A model generated the notes under the pieces. It saw only the letters and a program-made list of their open reading frames with translations, did not search any database and had not been told where the DNA came from. From Clostridiales bacterium (GTDB taxonomy: Bacteria > Bacillota > Clostridia > Christensenellales > DUVY01): a stretch of 7,762 nucleotides of DNA. Numbering within the stretch: position 1 is the first letter of the stretch; each line of letters starts with the position of its first letter. Shown in pieces: positions 1 to 7,372 of this stretch. Location: assembly GCA_031290295.1 (NCBI GenBank), contig JAITNT010000205.1, positions 1 to 7,762 on the forward strand, written 5' to 3'. A program made the position numbers and the translations under genes.

Positions 1-943
1 CCCACGCGCCCCAAACCTCTCTGAATAACAGCTCCGCGTCCGCGTCGTATTCCGCCATAGAGCATTGATAATAATTGATTCCTAAAAAGTCGCAAGGCTC
101 GCCGATTATGCCGAAATCGCCGTCGCGGACAAATGAGAAATCCCCTATAAGCCCTTTGTAAAACGCGGTCATGTCGGACGGATACGCCCCCTTAAACAGC
201 GCGTCTAAGAACCAGCGGTTAAAATTCCCGTCAAAGTTAGCGGCGGCGAGGCGGTCGGATGCGCTTTCGGTTTTAGGGTGAACGGGATTCAGATTGACGG
301 TTATGCCTATTTTTTTAAAGCCGGATTTTTCGCGGTACAGCTTAACCGTCATGCCGTGCGAAAGAAGTATGTTATGCCCCACCTTGAGGGCGGCGGAAAG
401 GTCGGTTTTCGCGGGCGCGTGTCTGCCCAAATAATTAGACAATATCGACGCGCACCACGGTTCGTTGTGGGTAATCCACATATCGGCAAGCGGGTCAAGG
501 TATTTAAAGCACGCCTCAGCATACTGCAGAAAATGCCCGATGTTGTCCCGAACCTCCCAGCCGCCCATATCCTGAAGCCATTTGGGCATATCCCAATGAT
601 ACAGCGTGACGCACGCTTTAATATTTTTAGCCTTAAGGGCGGTAAGCAGTCTGACGTAAAAATCCATGCCCTCGCGGTTGAATTTGCCCGGCGCGGGAAA
701 TATTCTGCCCCACGCCACGGACATTCTGTAATGGCTGACTCCTAAATTAAGCAATAAGTCGATATCCTCCTCGTAGCGGTTGTAGTGGTCGCAGGCGATA
801 TCGGCGTTATGACCGTTGGCGACCTTTTTCGAGTCGCAAAAGTCGTCCCATATACAGTCGGCGCGGTTGCCCGCGCTCCGTCCGCCCTCTATCTGATAAG
901 AGGACGTCGCCGCTCCGAAAATAAAACCGTCCTTGACCTTCAC
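1..943 (-). CDS. GH1 family beta-glycosidase (beta-glucosidase or beta-xylosidase-like), 3' end beyond window
   Basis: A GTG-started reading frame runs 314 codons to the left edge without a stop. The start is set by AAGGAG at about 955-960, 11 bases before GTG at 943. The protein is a retaining glycoside hydrolase of family 1. The N-terminal signature FIFGAATSSYQIEG lies at residues 7-20 with the sugar-binding Gln17. YHWDMP is at 115-120 and the acid/base motif THNEPW at 158-163, with Glu161 as proton donor. The nucleophile motif (usually [IV]TENG near residue 350) should lie outside the window; the family is usually about 440-480 residues, so roughly a third is missing. There is no signal peptide, so the enzyme is cytoplasmic and would hydrolyse imported oligosaccharides. 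It begins 27 bp after the upstream xylanase stop, so it is probably cotranscribed. GH1 enzymes are mostly beta-glucosidases, but some cleave beta-xylosides; which applies here is not visible. Confidence 0.93.
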   Translation of the reverse strand, partial: MKVKDGFIFGAATSSYQIEGGRSAGNRADCIWDDFCDSKKVANGHNADIACDHYNRYEEDIDLLLNLGVSHYRMSVAWGRIFPAPGKFNREGMDFYVRLLTALKAKNIKACVTLYHWDMPKWLQDMGGWEVRDNIGHFLQYAEACFKYLDPLADMWITHNEPWCASILSNYLGRHAPAKTDLSAALKVGHNILLSHGMTVKLYREKSGFKKIGITVNLNPVHPKTESASDRLAAANFDGNFNRWFLDALFKGAYPSDMTAFYKGLIGDFSFVRDGDFGIIGEPCDFLGINYYQCSMAEYDADAELLFREVWGAW

Positions 944-970
944 TCTGAAAAGCTCTCCTTTGCCGTTAAG

Positions 971-2668
971 TTAAAAATTGAGTATCGCCGCCAACGCGGG
1001 CTTTGCCGCAAAATTCTTGTACCACAAAAGCGGAGACGAGCCGGAGGGTAACCATGTATGGTCGTCCGCCACGCCCCAAAAGGTAATGCCAGTAAACTGC
1101 CCCTTGCCCGCGCCGTTATCACCCGCGTATTTTCGCGCTATCCTGAAAATTTCGGCGTATTGCGCCGCCTGTGTCGCCAAACGCGAGGTAAGCTCATCTC
1201 CCGACAACACGAGCGACGACGTTTCCGTAGACTTATAAAGCGACATATCGAGCTCCGTCACCTGAACGTCGAGTCCGAGATTGATAAACGTCTGTACGCT
1301 TTGCTCGAACGCCGTCGCACTGAAGTCCCAGATATTAAAGTGCGACTGCATACCGATGCCGTCAATCGGCACGCTCGCGGTCTGCAAGCCCTGAACCATT
1401 TTAACCACGGCGTTGCGGTGAGTCGCGTAAATCATATTGTAGTCGTTGTAAAACAGCTTGACGTTCGCGTTTGCCGCGCGCGCCGCCTTAAACGCCTCGG
1501 CGATATAGTCCGCGCCGCATACGTCGTACCAACCCGTCGTACGGTAAAACGTATTGTTCGTTATCTGATTATTCGTCGGAGTATCGAGAATCGCTTCGTT
1601 TACTACGTCCCAGCAATAAACCGTACTGTCGAAATGCTTGACAACCGTGTCTATATGCGTTTTCATTCTGGTAATAGCCTCTTCCTTTGTCGTCCCGTTT
1701 GCGAGAACCCACGACGGAAGCGCGTTGTACCAGACCAAGGCGTGACCGCGCACTACCGAATCGTTCAGCTTTGCGGCGGCTACTATAGAGTCGGCGTTAC
1801 TCCACGTAAACGTACCCTGCGTGCTTTGCAGACTGTTCCACTTCATGTGGTTCTCGGCGGTAAGACTGCCGAAGTGCTGTAAAAGCCCCGCATTTTTATA
1901 AGCGGTAATCTCGCTCGGCTGCACCGCCGCGCCCACGGGGAAATAGTCCTCGTACGCGTATCTCAAAAGCGAGGTGTCGTGGGGAATCGTTTCAAATTCC
2001 GCTTCAACCTCCACGTCGTTTTCGGGCATAATAAAGGTTTCGTCCTCTATTACTACCCCGCCCGATATTACGTTCCATTGCACTAATTGCTCGCCGTACG
2101 GCGGTTCGGCAGTAAGAGTTATAAGCGTTCCGGCGACAGCTTTTGACGGACTCGCCGTGCCGCCGGTAACCGTCACGTCGTATTGCGGCAACGGCTCGGA
2201 ATAAACGGCGGCGATACTAACGTCGGCGGCGGGCATAGTAAACGAATTATCCGTTATCACTATACCGCCCCCGAGTACTTCCCAGTCTAAAAACGTTTCG
2301 GGGTAGGTCGGCGTAAGCGTAATAGCCTGTCCGTAAATGGGTAAGCCGTTGTAACTGCCGCCCTCTACGGTAACCGTATACTGCTTTGTACTGAAAACCG
2401 CCGTGACCGTCACGTTGCGGGCGGGCATTGTAAACTCACCGCCGTCGGTAACCGTCACGTCGCTTTTATCGGGCTGCCAGTAGTAAAACTCCTTACCGAC
2501 GGGCGCGTCCGACGTAAGCGTCACGGTAGAACCTGCCGCCGCCGTCTTTTTGTCCGCACTGCCGCCCACGACGGTAACCGAATAAATCGATTGACTCTCA
2601 CAGCCGAACACCGCCGCCGTAATCAGTATTACCAGTAAAACCGAAATCCTTTTTTTCATATTTTTCAT
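971..2668 (-). CDS. GH10 endo-beta-1,4-xylanase lipoprotein with three N-terminal InlB-B-like repeats
   Basis: This is a 565-residue secreted, lipid-anchored endo-xylanase. A basic, hydrophobic signal peptide ends in the lipobox VFGC, with Cys23 as the lipidated residue. Three tandem repeats of about 60-64 residues follow (about 29-92, 97-156, 163-225). Each has the pattern YxVTV.GG, a central W, then F.MP and VxVxAxF, as in the divergent InlB B-repeat/Flg_new-type repeats. The GH10 catalytic barrel fills residues 235-565. It shows ENHMKW, GHALVW, WDVVNEA with acid/base Glu358, the MQSH histidine 443, VTELD with nucleophile Glu472, and WGVADD at 531-536. The ATG at 2668 was chosen because GGAGG sits 10 bases upstream. 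TTG codons at 2677 and 2674 lie too close to it, and an ATG at 2659 too far. The repeats probably act as a stalk across the cell wall, although glycan binding is also possible. It is the paralogue of the next upstream gene, 35 bp away. Confidence 0.95.
   Translation of the reverse strand: MKNMKKRISVLLVILITAAVFGCESQSIYSVTVVGGSADKKTAAAGSTVTLTSDAPVGKEFYYWQPDKSDVTVTDGGEFTMPARNVTVTAVFSTKQYTVTVEGGSYNGLPIYGQAITLTPTYPETFLDWEVLGGGIVITDNSFTMPAADVSIAAVYSEPLPQYDVTVTGGTASPSKAVAGTLITLTAEPPYGEQLVQWNVISGGVVIEDETFIMPENDVEVEAEFETIPHDTSLLRYAYEDYFPVGAAVQPSEITAYKNAGLLQHFGSLTAENHMKWNSLQSTQGTFTWSNADSIVAAAKLNDSVVRGHALVWYNALPSWVLANGTTKEEAITRMKTHIDTVVKHFDSTVYCWDVVNEAILDTPTNNQITNNTFYRTTGWYDVCGADYIAEAFKAARAANANVKLFYNDYNMIYATHRNAVVKMVQGLQTASVPIDGIGMQSHFNIWDFSATAFEQSVQTFINLGLDVQVTELDMSLYKSTETSSLVLSGDELTSRLATQAAQYAEIFRIARKYAGDNGAGKGQFTGITFWGVADDHTWLPSGSSPLLWYKNFAAKPALAAILNF
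1994..2584 (-). repeat. Three tandem InlB-B-like protein repeats (coding) within the long GH10 xylanase
   Basis: The repeat units occupy about 2393-2584, 2201-2380 and 1994-2182. At the protein level each unit begins with Y-x-V-T-V followed by a GG turn, has a conserved Trp about 35 residues in (YYW, LDW, VQW), then a DxxFxMP turn and a final beta strand ending in VF, VY or EF. The units are diverged from one another, and no long exact DNA repeat is evident. Similar repeats in Gram-positive surface proteins are usually spacers or adhesion modules. The family name rests on this pattern, not on a profile search. Confidence 0.8.
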
Positions 2669-2703
2669 AATCAACAATCCTCCCTGACCTATTAAAATCT
2701 ATA

Positions 2704-3864
2704 TTAAAAATCTATAATCGAATAATACGCTTTTTTAGGCGAATATTCCCCGTCAAATATCAAAGGCCAGTTTTTTCTGCCCCTTACGGGGTCGTCGTCA
2801 AGCCACGTCACGTCGTCCGCCACGCCCCAAAAGGTCGCGCCCGTCACATGACCCTTGCCGTCCGAACCGACGGCGGAATAGTTGCGCAGCACCTCGAACA
2901 CGCTTCCGTAAACCTCCGCCTGAATAAGCTCTATATCCTCCGGCAGGGCTTCGTAACGAACGGACTCCGCGCCCCACGGATAAATCGACACGTCCATTTC
3001 GGTAACCTGAACGTCAAGCCCCATATCCGTAAACGCCTTAACACTGTTCTCGAAGTCCGATATTTTAAAGCCGCTTACGTTGTAATGCGCCTGCATACCT
3101 ACGCCGTCTACCGTAACGCCCTCGCTTTTCAGCTCGGTTATCATTTTGATAACCGCGTTGCGCTTGCTTGCCGAATTAAGCCCGTAATCGTTGTAATATA
3201 ATTTTATGTCCGCGCCTATTTCGTCAACCGCCGCTTTAGCCGCGATAAACGCTTCCTTAATATAATCCTTGCCGCAAACCGCGTACCAGTCGGCGGTGGA
3301 CGCGCCCGACACCTCGCCGCCCGCGCGGTAAATGTCGCCGCTTGCAACCTGCGACGCGGACGGGCTGTCCTTGATAGCCTCGTTTACCACGTCCCAGCAA
3401 TAAACGTCGCTTCCGAAATGCTTGACCACCGCGTTTATATGCGCGCGGAGTCTTTCAAGCGCGCGCTCCTTAGTAGTCCCATTAGGCAACACCCACGACG
3501 GCATAGCCCTGTACCATACTAGCGCGTGACCTCTGATTCGCATACCGTTAGCCTTTGCCAAATCTACGAGTCTACCCGCGTTGTCGGTTGACGCGTACGA
3601 CCAACTGAACGCGCCCGCGGAGGGCTGTAAAGCCTCCCATTTCATGTCGTTTTCGCACGTTAAGCTGTTAAAGTGCGGCAATAAATCCTCGTAAAGAACT
3701 GCCGCGCCGTTCGTAAGCGCCGCGCCTACAGGGAAATAATCCGCGTAATAGTCCTTTAGCGTCGGCTCGGCCGGCGACTTCGGAGCTTTACAGCCGAAAA
3801 GCGCGGCGGTAAGAATAATACTTAAGATAACCGATAAAAACCGGCGTATTTTTTTCGCGCTCAT
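2704..3864 (-). CDS. GH10 endo-beta-1,4-xylanase lipoprotein (short form)
   Basis: This is a 386-residue endo-xylanase anchored to the outer face of the membrane. The signal peptide ends in lipobox LFGC, with Cys25 lipidated. Only about ten residues of linker separate it from the GH10 barrel (about 36-386), so the enzyme should sit close to the membrane. Visible motifs are ENDMKW (71-76), GHALVW (112-117), WDVVNEA with acid/base Glu162, MQAH with His260, VTEMD with nucleophile Glu289, and WGVADD (346-351). Compared with its downstream paralogue it has about 11 extra residues around 181-192, between the acid/base strand and the shared Cys197, and a more canonical C-terminal PLIFDGEYSPKKAYY stretch. 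Both paralogues share a Cys just before the acid/base motif (Cys156 here) and another about 40 or fewer residues later. Its ATG overlaps the permease stop as ATGA, with GGAGG 9 bases upstream, so translation is probably coupled. Confidence 0.96.
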   Translation of the reverse strand: MSAKKIRRFLSVILSIILTAALFGCKAPKSPAEPTLKDYYADYFPVGAALTNGAAVLYEDLLPHFNSLTCENDMKWEALQPSAGAFSWSYASTDNAGRLVDLAKANGMRIRGHALVWYRAMPSWVLPNGTTKERALERLRAHINAVVKHFGSDVYCWDVVNEAIKDSPSASQVASGDIYRAGGEVSGASTADWYAVCGKDYIKEAFIAAKAAVDEIGADIKLYYNDYGLNSASKRNAVIKMITELKSEGVTVDGVGMQAHYNVSGFKISDFENSVKAFTDMGLDVQVTEMDVSIYPWGAESVRYEALPEDIELIQAEVYGSVFEVLRNYSAVGSDGKGHVTGATFWGVADDVTWLDDDPVRGRKNWPLIFDGEYSPKKAYYSIIDF

Positions 3865-4685
3865 TCCTTGATTCCTCCCATAGCCACGCCGCGTATGATA
3901 TATTTAGACAGCAGTAAATAAATTATAATCAACGGCAGCATTGTAAAAAACAGTCCTAAAAACATCGCGCCGTAGTCGGTGGCGTAAATGTTGGTTTTAA
4001 GAAGCTGTATCAGCATGGGCATGGTGTATTTGTCCTTAGAGCTGATTAAAATCAACGGCATTACGTAGCTGTTCCACGAGCCGACGACTCCGAAAATCGC
4101 CATGGTAGCTAAGGCGGGCGACATAATCGGCAGAACGATTCGGTTAAAAATCATAAATTCGTGCGCGCCGTCGATTCGGGTGGCTTCGACAAGCTCGAGA
4201 GGAAACGACGAGCGCAGGTATTGCGTCAAAAAGAACACCGTTCCCGCAGACGCTACGGCGGGGACTATAAGCGGAATGTAGCTGTCGGTGAGTCCTATCT
4301 GCAGCATAAACTGATAAAAGCCTATCATTCCGAGCTGACCGGGCAGCATGATTATCAATAAAATTATATTGAACAACGCCTTTTTAAATTTGAAGTTATA
4401 GGCGAAAAATCCGAACGCCGTAAGAGCCGAAAAGTATATGGCGATTACGGTGGAGCTTAGCGAAACGAACAGACTGTTGAAAAAAGCCCTGTACAGCATA
4501 AAACCGTTTTTCATAAGCCCGTTGTAATTGTCTAAAAAATGAACGGACGGGAAAAACGCCACGCCCTGCTGTATCTGGACGGTTGAACGCGTCGCGTTGA
4601 CGAACAGCATCCAAAACGGAAACAGACATAAGAGGACGAAAAAAATACATATTACGTACAACAAAACAAGCCTTGCGGTTTTCAT
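3861..4685 (-). CDS. Carbohydrate ABC transporter permease, MalG/CUT1 type
   Basis: This is a 274-residue inner-membrane subunit of a binding-protein-dependent sugar importer, a usual length for MalG-like CUT1 permeases. Hydrophobic segments lie near residues 6-30, 68-93, 103-126, 135-155, 188-212 and 240-262, giving the usual six helices. The cytoplasmic EAA loop that contacts the ATPase is clear: EAT at 167-169, Gly173, and the LP of RIVLPIMSP at 185-186. The protein ends in the family-typical RGVAMGGIKE. Start: GGAGG lies 8 bases before the ATG, which overlaps the stop of the other permease as ATGA. It should form a heterodimer with the product of that gene. Substrate is inferred from the flanking xylanases to be xylo-oligosaccharides. 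Confidence 0.96.
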   Translation of the reverse strand: MKTARLVLLYVICIFFVLLCLFPFWMLFVNATRSTVQIQQGVAFFPSVHFLDNYNGLMKNGFMLYRAFFNSLFVSLSSTVIAIYFSALTAFGFFAYNFKFKKALFNIILLIIMLPGQLGMIGFYQFMLQIGLTDSYIPLIVPAVASAGTVFFLTQYLRSSFPLELVEATRIDGAHEFMIFNRIVLPIMSPALATMAIFGVVGSWNSYVMPLILISSKDKYTMPMLIQLLKTNIYATDYGAMFLGLFFTMLPLIIIYLLLSKYIIRGVAMGGIKE

Positions 4686-5641
4686 TTCGCGCTCCTCCTT
4701 TTGCCAAGCCTGCGGCTCGTTCTCGCCGTTTCCTGCTCCTCGTCGCGGTCCTTGCGGTTGAGAACACGATAAATAAACAGGCTTAAAATTATCGCCATAA
4801 TCAGCAGATAAACCGAGCCCGCCGCCGCTATATTATAGTTGTTCTGCCCCGTAAACGCCTGATTATAGATAAAAACGGCTAAGGTTTGCGTCGAATAATT
4901 CGGCCCGCCGCCCGCGTAAAGGAACGGTATATCGAACATCTGCAAGCCGCCTACTACGCTTGTGACGAGTATGTAAATCATAATCGGCTTTAAAAGCGGC
5001 AGGGTAATGCGGAAAAACATCTGTGTCGGGGTCGCGCCGTCTACCCTCGCCGCCTCGTAAAGGCTGGTATTGATAGAGAGTATACCCGTTATAAACAATA
5101 TGGTAGTCGGCCCGAACCACATCCAAAACTGTATAAAGCTGATAATCAGCCTCGACCACGTTTCGCTGCGCATAAACTGGAAGCTGTACGGCAAAATGCC
5201 CGCCTTGCGCAAAATCTGGTCGATAGGCCCGTACGGGTAGATAAACAGCGAGCTGAACATGACGGCGACGGAAGCCGCGGTTATAATGTTGGGCATATAA
5301 AATACTACCTTAAAAAAGCCTATACCTTTCAGCTTGCCGCTTACGGCGGTGAACGCCGCGCCGAAAAACAACGCCGCGAGTATTTGGGGTACAAAATTCA
5401 CAATCCAAATTATAAAGGTATTCCCTATGGATTTGCGGAACATCACGTTGTTCCACAACAGCTTATAATTGGAAAGCCCGACGTAACTGTATTTATCCGC
5501 AAGCCCCGCTAAATCCGTAAAGCTGAGATTTATCGTATAAAACATAGGATAAATCTGGAATACTAAAAACACTACGAAAAACGGCAGGATAAAGAAATAT
5601 CCGTATTTTCCGTAATCCAGTTTTTTGCTTGCTCTTTTCAT
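4682..5641 (-). CDS. Carbohydrate ABC transporter permease, MalF/UgpA (CUT1) type
   Basis: This is a 319-residue membrane subunit, partner of the MalG-type permease. Helices lie near residues 13-38, 74-98, 108-132, 163-188, 218-236 and 270-293. The EAA loop reads EAA at 196-198, Gly202 and LP at 214-215, followed by the typical QMFDIPF and GGGP segment (234-246). After the last helix comes a highly charged tail of about 25 residues (NRKDRDEEQ onward), a little longer and more basic than I would expect for this family. The ribosome binding site is weak: only GGGA 7 bases before the ATG and AAGGA at 14 bases. The neighbouring genes have full GGAGG sites. It follows the binding-protein gene after a 113-bp gap, so less permease than binding protein may be made, a common ratio in such operons. 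Confidence 0.96.
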   Translation of the reverse strand: MKRASKKLDYGKYGYFFILPFFVVFLVFQIYPMFYTINLSFTDLAGLADKYSYVGLSNYKLLWNNVMFRKSIGNTFIIWIVNFVPQILAALFFGAAFTAVSGKLKGIGFFKVVFYMPNIITAASVAVMFSSLFIYPYGPIDQILRKAGILPYSFQFMRSETWSRLIISFIQFWMWFGPTTILFITGILSINTSLYEAARVDGATPTQMFFRITLPLLKPIMIYILVTSVVGGLQMFDIPFLYAGGGPNYSTQTLAVFIYNQAFTGQNNYNIAAAGSVYLLIMAIILSLFIYRVLNRKDRDEEQETARTSRRLGKRRSAK

Positions 5642-5754
5642 ATCTTTTTCCCGCTTCCTTCGCGTCGTTTTTCTTTCACGTCTTTTTAGTTTTTTTACGC
5701 CGTTCCGCGCTTTTTTGCGGTTTTTACCTCATTCGCCGTTTTCGCGCGCCTAAA
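5642..5754 (-). other. A-rich intergenic segment between binding protein and first permease
   Basis: This is the only sizeable gap inside the operon (113 bp). On the coding strand it is rich in A, with GC clusters. It holds no ORF, no clear promoter and no stable terminator for the operon direction. A 4-bp stem (CCGC/GCGG, about 5706-5720) is followed on the plus strand by five Ts, so it looks like a very weak plus-strand terminator, if anything. Gaps of this kind often serve differential mRNA stability between binding protein and permeases; that is inference here. Confidence 0.4.
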
Positions 5755-7044
5755 TTAAACCGTCAGGGTCGGAAAGGAATCGGTAAAATATATTTTGAAT
5801 CTTTCTAACGCGGCTTCCTTCGTTTTAACGTCCGCGTCCTGCAACGAATACGCTATAGCCACCTCCTTAAAGATGCCGTTTATCGCGCTGTCGCTTCCGG
5901 TTATATTGCGCGCGGCTATGTTGTCAACCATTTGCGAAAACATAAGATAGTGATTTTGTCCGCCTAAGAACGGCTCGGTGTAATCGTCCTTGATTTTATC
6001 GACGACACGCTTATTGCTTAAAAAATCGCCGGTATTTTCAGCCCATTCCTCTAAAAAGTCCTCGTTGAAAATGATATAATTCAGGAGCTTTTCGATACCC
6101 TCCTTGTTGGCGCTGTCCTTATAGCCCGAAAGCCACGTGCCGCCGTGAAAGTATTGCGCCGGACCCTGTATCAATCCCCAGTCGCCCGCCGTCGCGCTCG
6201 CGTTGGGCTTTAAGTCAAAATGCAAGCCCCACGTGGGCAGAAAATAGCCGAACACCTTGTTTTGCGACATATCCACGTACCACCCCGAGCCGCGCTCGTC
6301 GGTTTCGTTGATATACATACCCTGCTGTGCCGCGCCGTTGCCGTACTGTAACGCGCGCATATGGTCGAGATACTGCTCCATAACCGGGTCGATAGTCAGC
6401 TTATCGTCCACAATCCACGGCGATTCGCGCTGTGAAAGGAAAACCTTCATATCGCCGTTAAGCGACGACATTATCCTTTTGTCGCCCGACGCTTTAAGCT
6501 CGGCGGCGACGGTCATAAATTTATCCCACGTGTCCAGCTTAGTTTGCACAAACGCCGGGTCTGACTTGCCCCATAACGAGGTCGCCATACTGCGCCTGTA
6601 GAAAAAGCCGCCCGGGGTAGCCTGCCACGCCAAGCCCATAACCCTGTCGCTTGCGTCGCGCGCCACGTCCACAGTATAGCCGTATAACTCCTCGTTCGCC
6701 TTTTCCTCCATATTCAAACCGTCGGAGGATAGGCTCAACAACTTGCCGCTTTGCACGTACTTTTGTATGTAGCTGATTTCAAGCGCCATAACGTCGGGAA
6801 TATCCTTTCCCGTCCTTAAAACGCCGTCCAACTTCGTTTGATAAATCTCGTCGGGATAAACCTCGACCTTGACCTTTTCATCGGGATTGTCGCGCAGATA
6901 ATAATTCTCTATCATGCCCTTCAGCTCGTCCGTAAACGTCCAAACCAAAATTTCGCCGGGGTTTTTCTTTTTGCAGGCGGCAAAGCTAAAGCCGCTCGCC
7001 AAAATCATCAACACCGCGATTAATCCGCTCAATTTCCGTTTCAT
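5755..7044 (-). CDS. Extracellular sugar-binding lipoprotein of a CUT1 ABC transporter
   Basis: This is a 429-residue solute-binding protein, a normal length for family 1 binding proteins. A short basic and hydrophobic signal peptide ends in FAAC, with Cys24 lipidated, followed by KKK. The N-terminal lobe starts with ILVWTFTDELKGMIENY (32-48), and DIPDVMALE (81-89) is the usual strand before the hinge. AWQATPGGFFYRRSMA (139-154) matches the sugar-site loop of the family. WGLIQGP and HGGTWLSGYKDSANKEG (289-316) match the conserved C-lobe segment. Aromatic residues such as Trp140, Trp210, Trp255 and Trp304 could stack on sugar rings. The start has AGGAG 6 bases upstream of the ATG. As first gene after a long control region it should be the most strongly expressed. 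Ligand specificity cannot be read from sequence; xylo-oligosaccharide is inferred from the operon. Confidence 0.95.
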   Translation of the reverse strand: MKRKLSGLIAVLMILASGFSFAACKKKNPGEILVWTFTDELKGMIENYYLRDNPDEKVKVEVYPDEIYQTKLDGVLRTGKDIPDVMALEISYIQKYVQSGKLLSLSSDGLNMEEKANEELYGYTVDVARDASDRVMGLAWQATPGGFFYRRSMATSLWGKSDPAFVQTKLDTWDKFMTVAAELKASGDKRIMSSLNGDMKVFLSQRESPWIVDDKLTIDPVMEQYLDHMRALQYGNGAAQQGMYINETDERGSGWYVDMSQNKVFGYFLPTWGLHFDLKPNASATAGDWGLIQGPAQYFHGGTWLSGYKDSANKEGIEKLLNYIIFNEDFLEEWAENTGDFLSNKRVVDKIKDDYTEPFLGGQNHYLMFSQMVDNIAARNITGSDSAINGIFKEVAIAYSLQDADVKTKEAALERFKIYFTDSFPTLTV

Positions 7045-7057
7045 ACCTTTCTCCTAT

Positions 7058-7087
7058 ACCGCGCACGCCTGTGCGCCGGTTTTTTTA
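7058..7087 (+). terminator. GC-rich hairpin with T-run; plus-strand terminator shape or leader hairpin
   Basis: GCGCAC (7061-7066) and GTGCGC (7071-7076) pair around GCCT, extended by ACC/GGT with one bulged C. Read on the plus strand, seven Ts follow (7080-7086), the form of an intrinsic terminator, but no plus-strand gene precedes it. On the minus strand the same hairpin ends a few bases before AGGAG of the binding-protein gene with no U-run. It could there protect the mRNA 5' region or modulate translation. Confidence 0.45.
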
Positions 7088-7164
7088 TTTTAACAACTTG
7101 TTTTCTTTCGCTCTCATACCGCGCTTATGTCCGCGATTTTTTGAATTTTCTTTTAGAGTTTTTA

Positions 7165-7192
7165 TATCATTCTTAACTTGTTAAGAATGATA
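7165..7192. promoter_or_regulatory. Inverted repeat with 13-bp arms and 2-base centre
   Basis: The arms 7165-7177 and 7180-7192 (core TTCTTAAC and GTTAAGAA) pair perfectly around TT. The right end shares four bases with the adjacent 24-bp palindrome, so the two full structures cannot form at once. A TATAAA box (7161-7166, minus) touches its downstream edge, so the palindrome covers the region where a -35 would be, but no good -35 is seen. It may be an operator for a TetR- or MarR-like dimer; that is inference. Confidence 0.55.
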
Positions 7193-7212
7193 AATCGGGT
7201 ACCCGATTTATC
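7189..7212. promoter_or_regulatory. Perfect 24-bp palindrome
   Basis: The half GATAAATCGGGT is followed by its exact complement, centred between 7200 and 7201. It contains AAATCG and CGATTT, the same half-sites as the two operator-like copies but spaced apart by GGTACC. In RNA it could fold to a 10-bp stem with a four-base loop. No U-run follows in either direction, so it is not an intrinsic terminator. It is a candidate regulator-binding site within the leader. Confidence 0.6.
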
Positions 7213-7311
7213 GACCGCTTCTTCTTTCGCTTTCCGCATCGCACGTCCGCAGTCTTTTTGATATTCGGTTTTCTCTCGCTCCCTTGCATTCCGGCTTTTC
7301 ATGGCGAGTCT

Positions 7312-7340
7312 ATTATATGTAAGTTCAGATTTTTTACCAA
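7312..7340 (-). promoter_or_regulatory. Sigma-A-type promoter P2
   Basis: TTGGTA (7335-7340), a 17-base spacer and a perfect TATAAT (7312-7317) lie on the minus strand. Transcription would start near 7305, leaving a leader of about 260 bases. The -35 element overlaps an inverted CAATCG/CGATTG pair (7338-7343 and 7352-7357). Either this or P1, or both, could drive the operon. Confidence 0.55.
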
Positions 7341-7372
7341 TCGCCGCTTGTCGATTGCGGTTTGCCGAAACG

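Noticed and set aside
278..1882. Several plus-strand frames of up to 274 codons
   Set aside because: They are antisense to GH1 and GH10 genes whose catalytic motifs are unmistakable, and their arginine-rich products look like mirror frames.
5642..5754. Internal promoter or terminator between binding protein and permease
   Set aside because: No -35/-10 pair is convincing on the minus strand, and the only stem is 4 bp with its T-run on the other strand.
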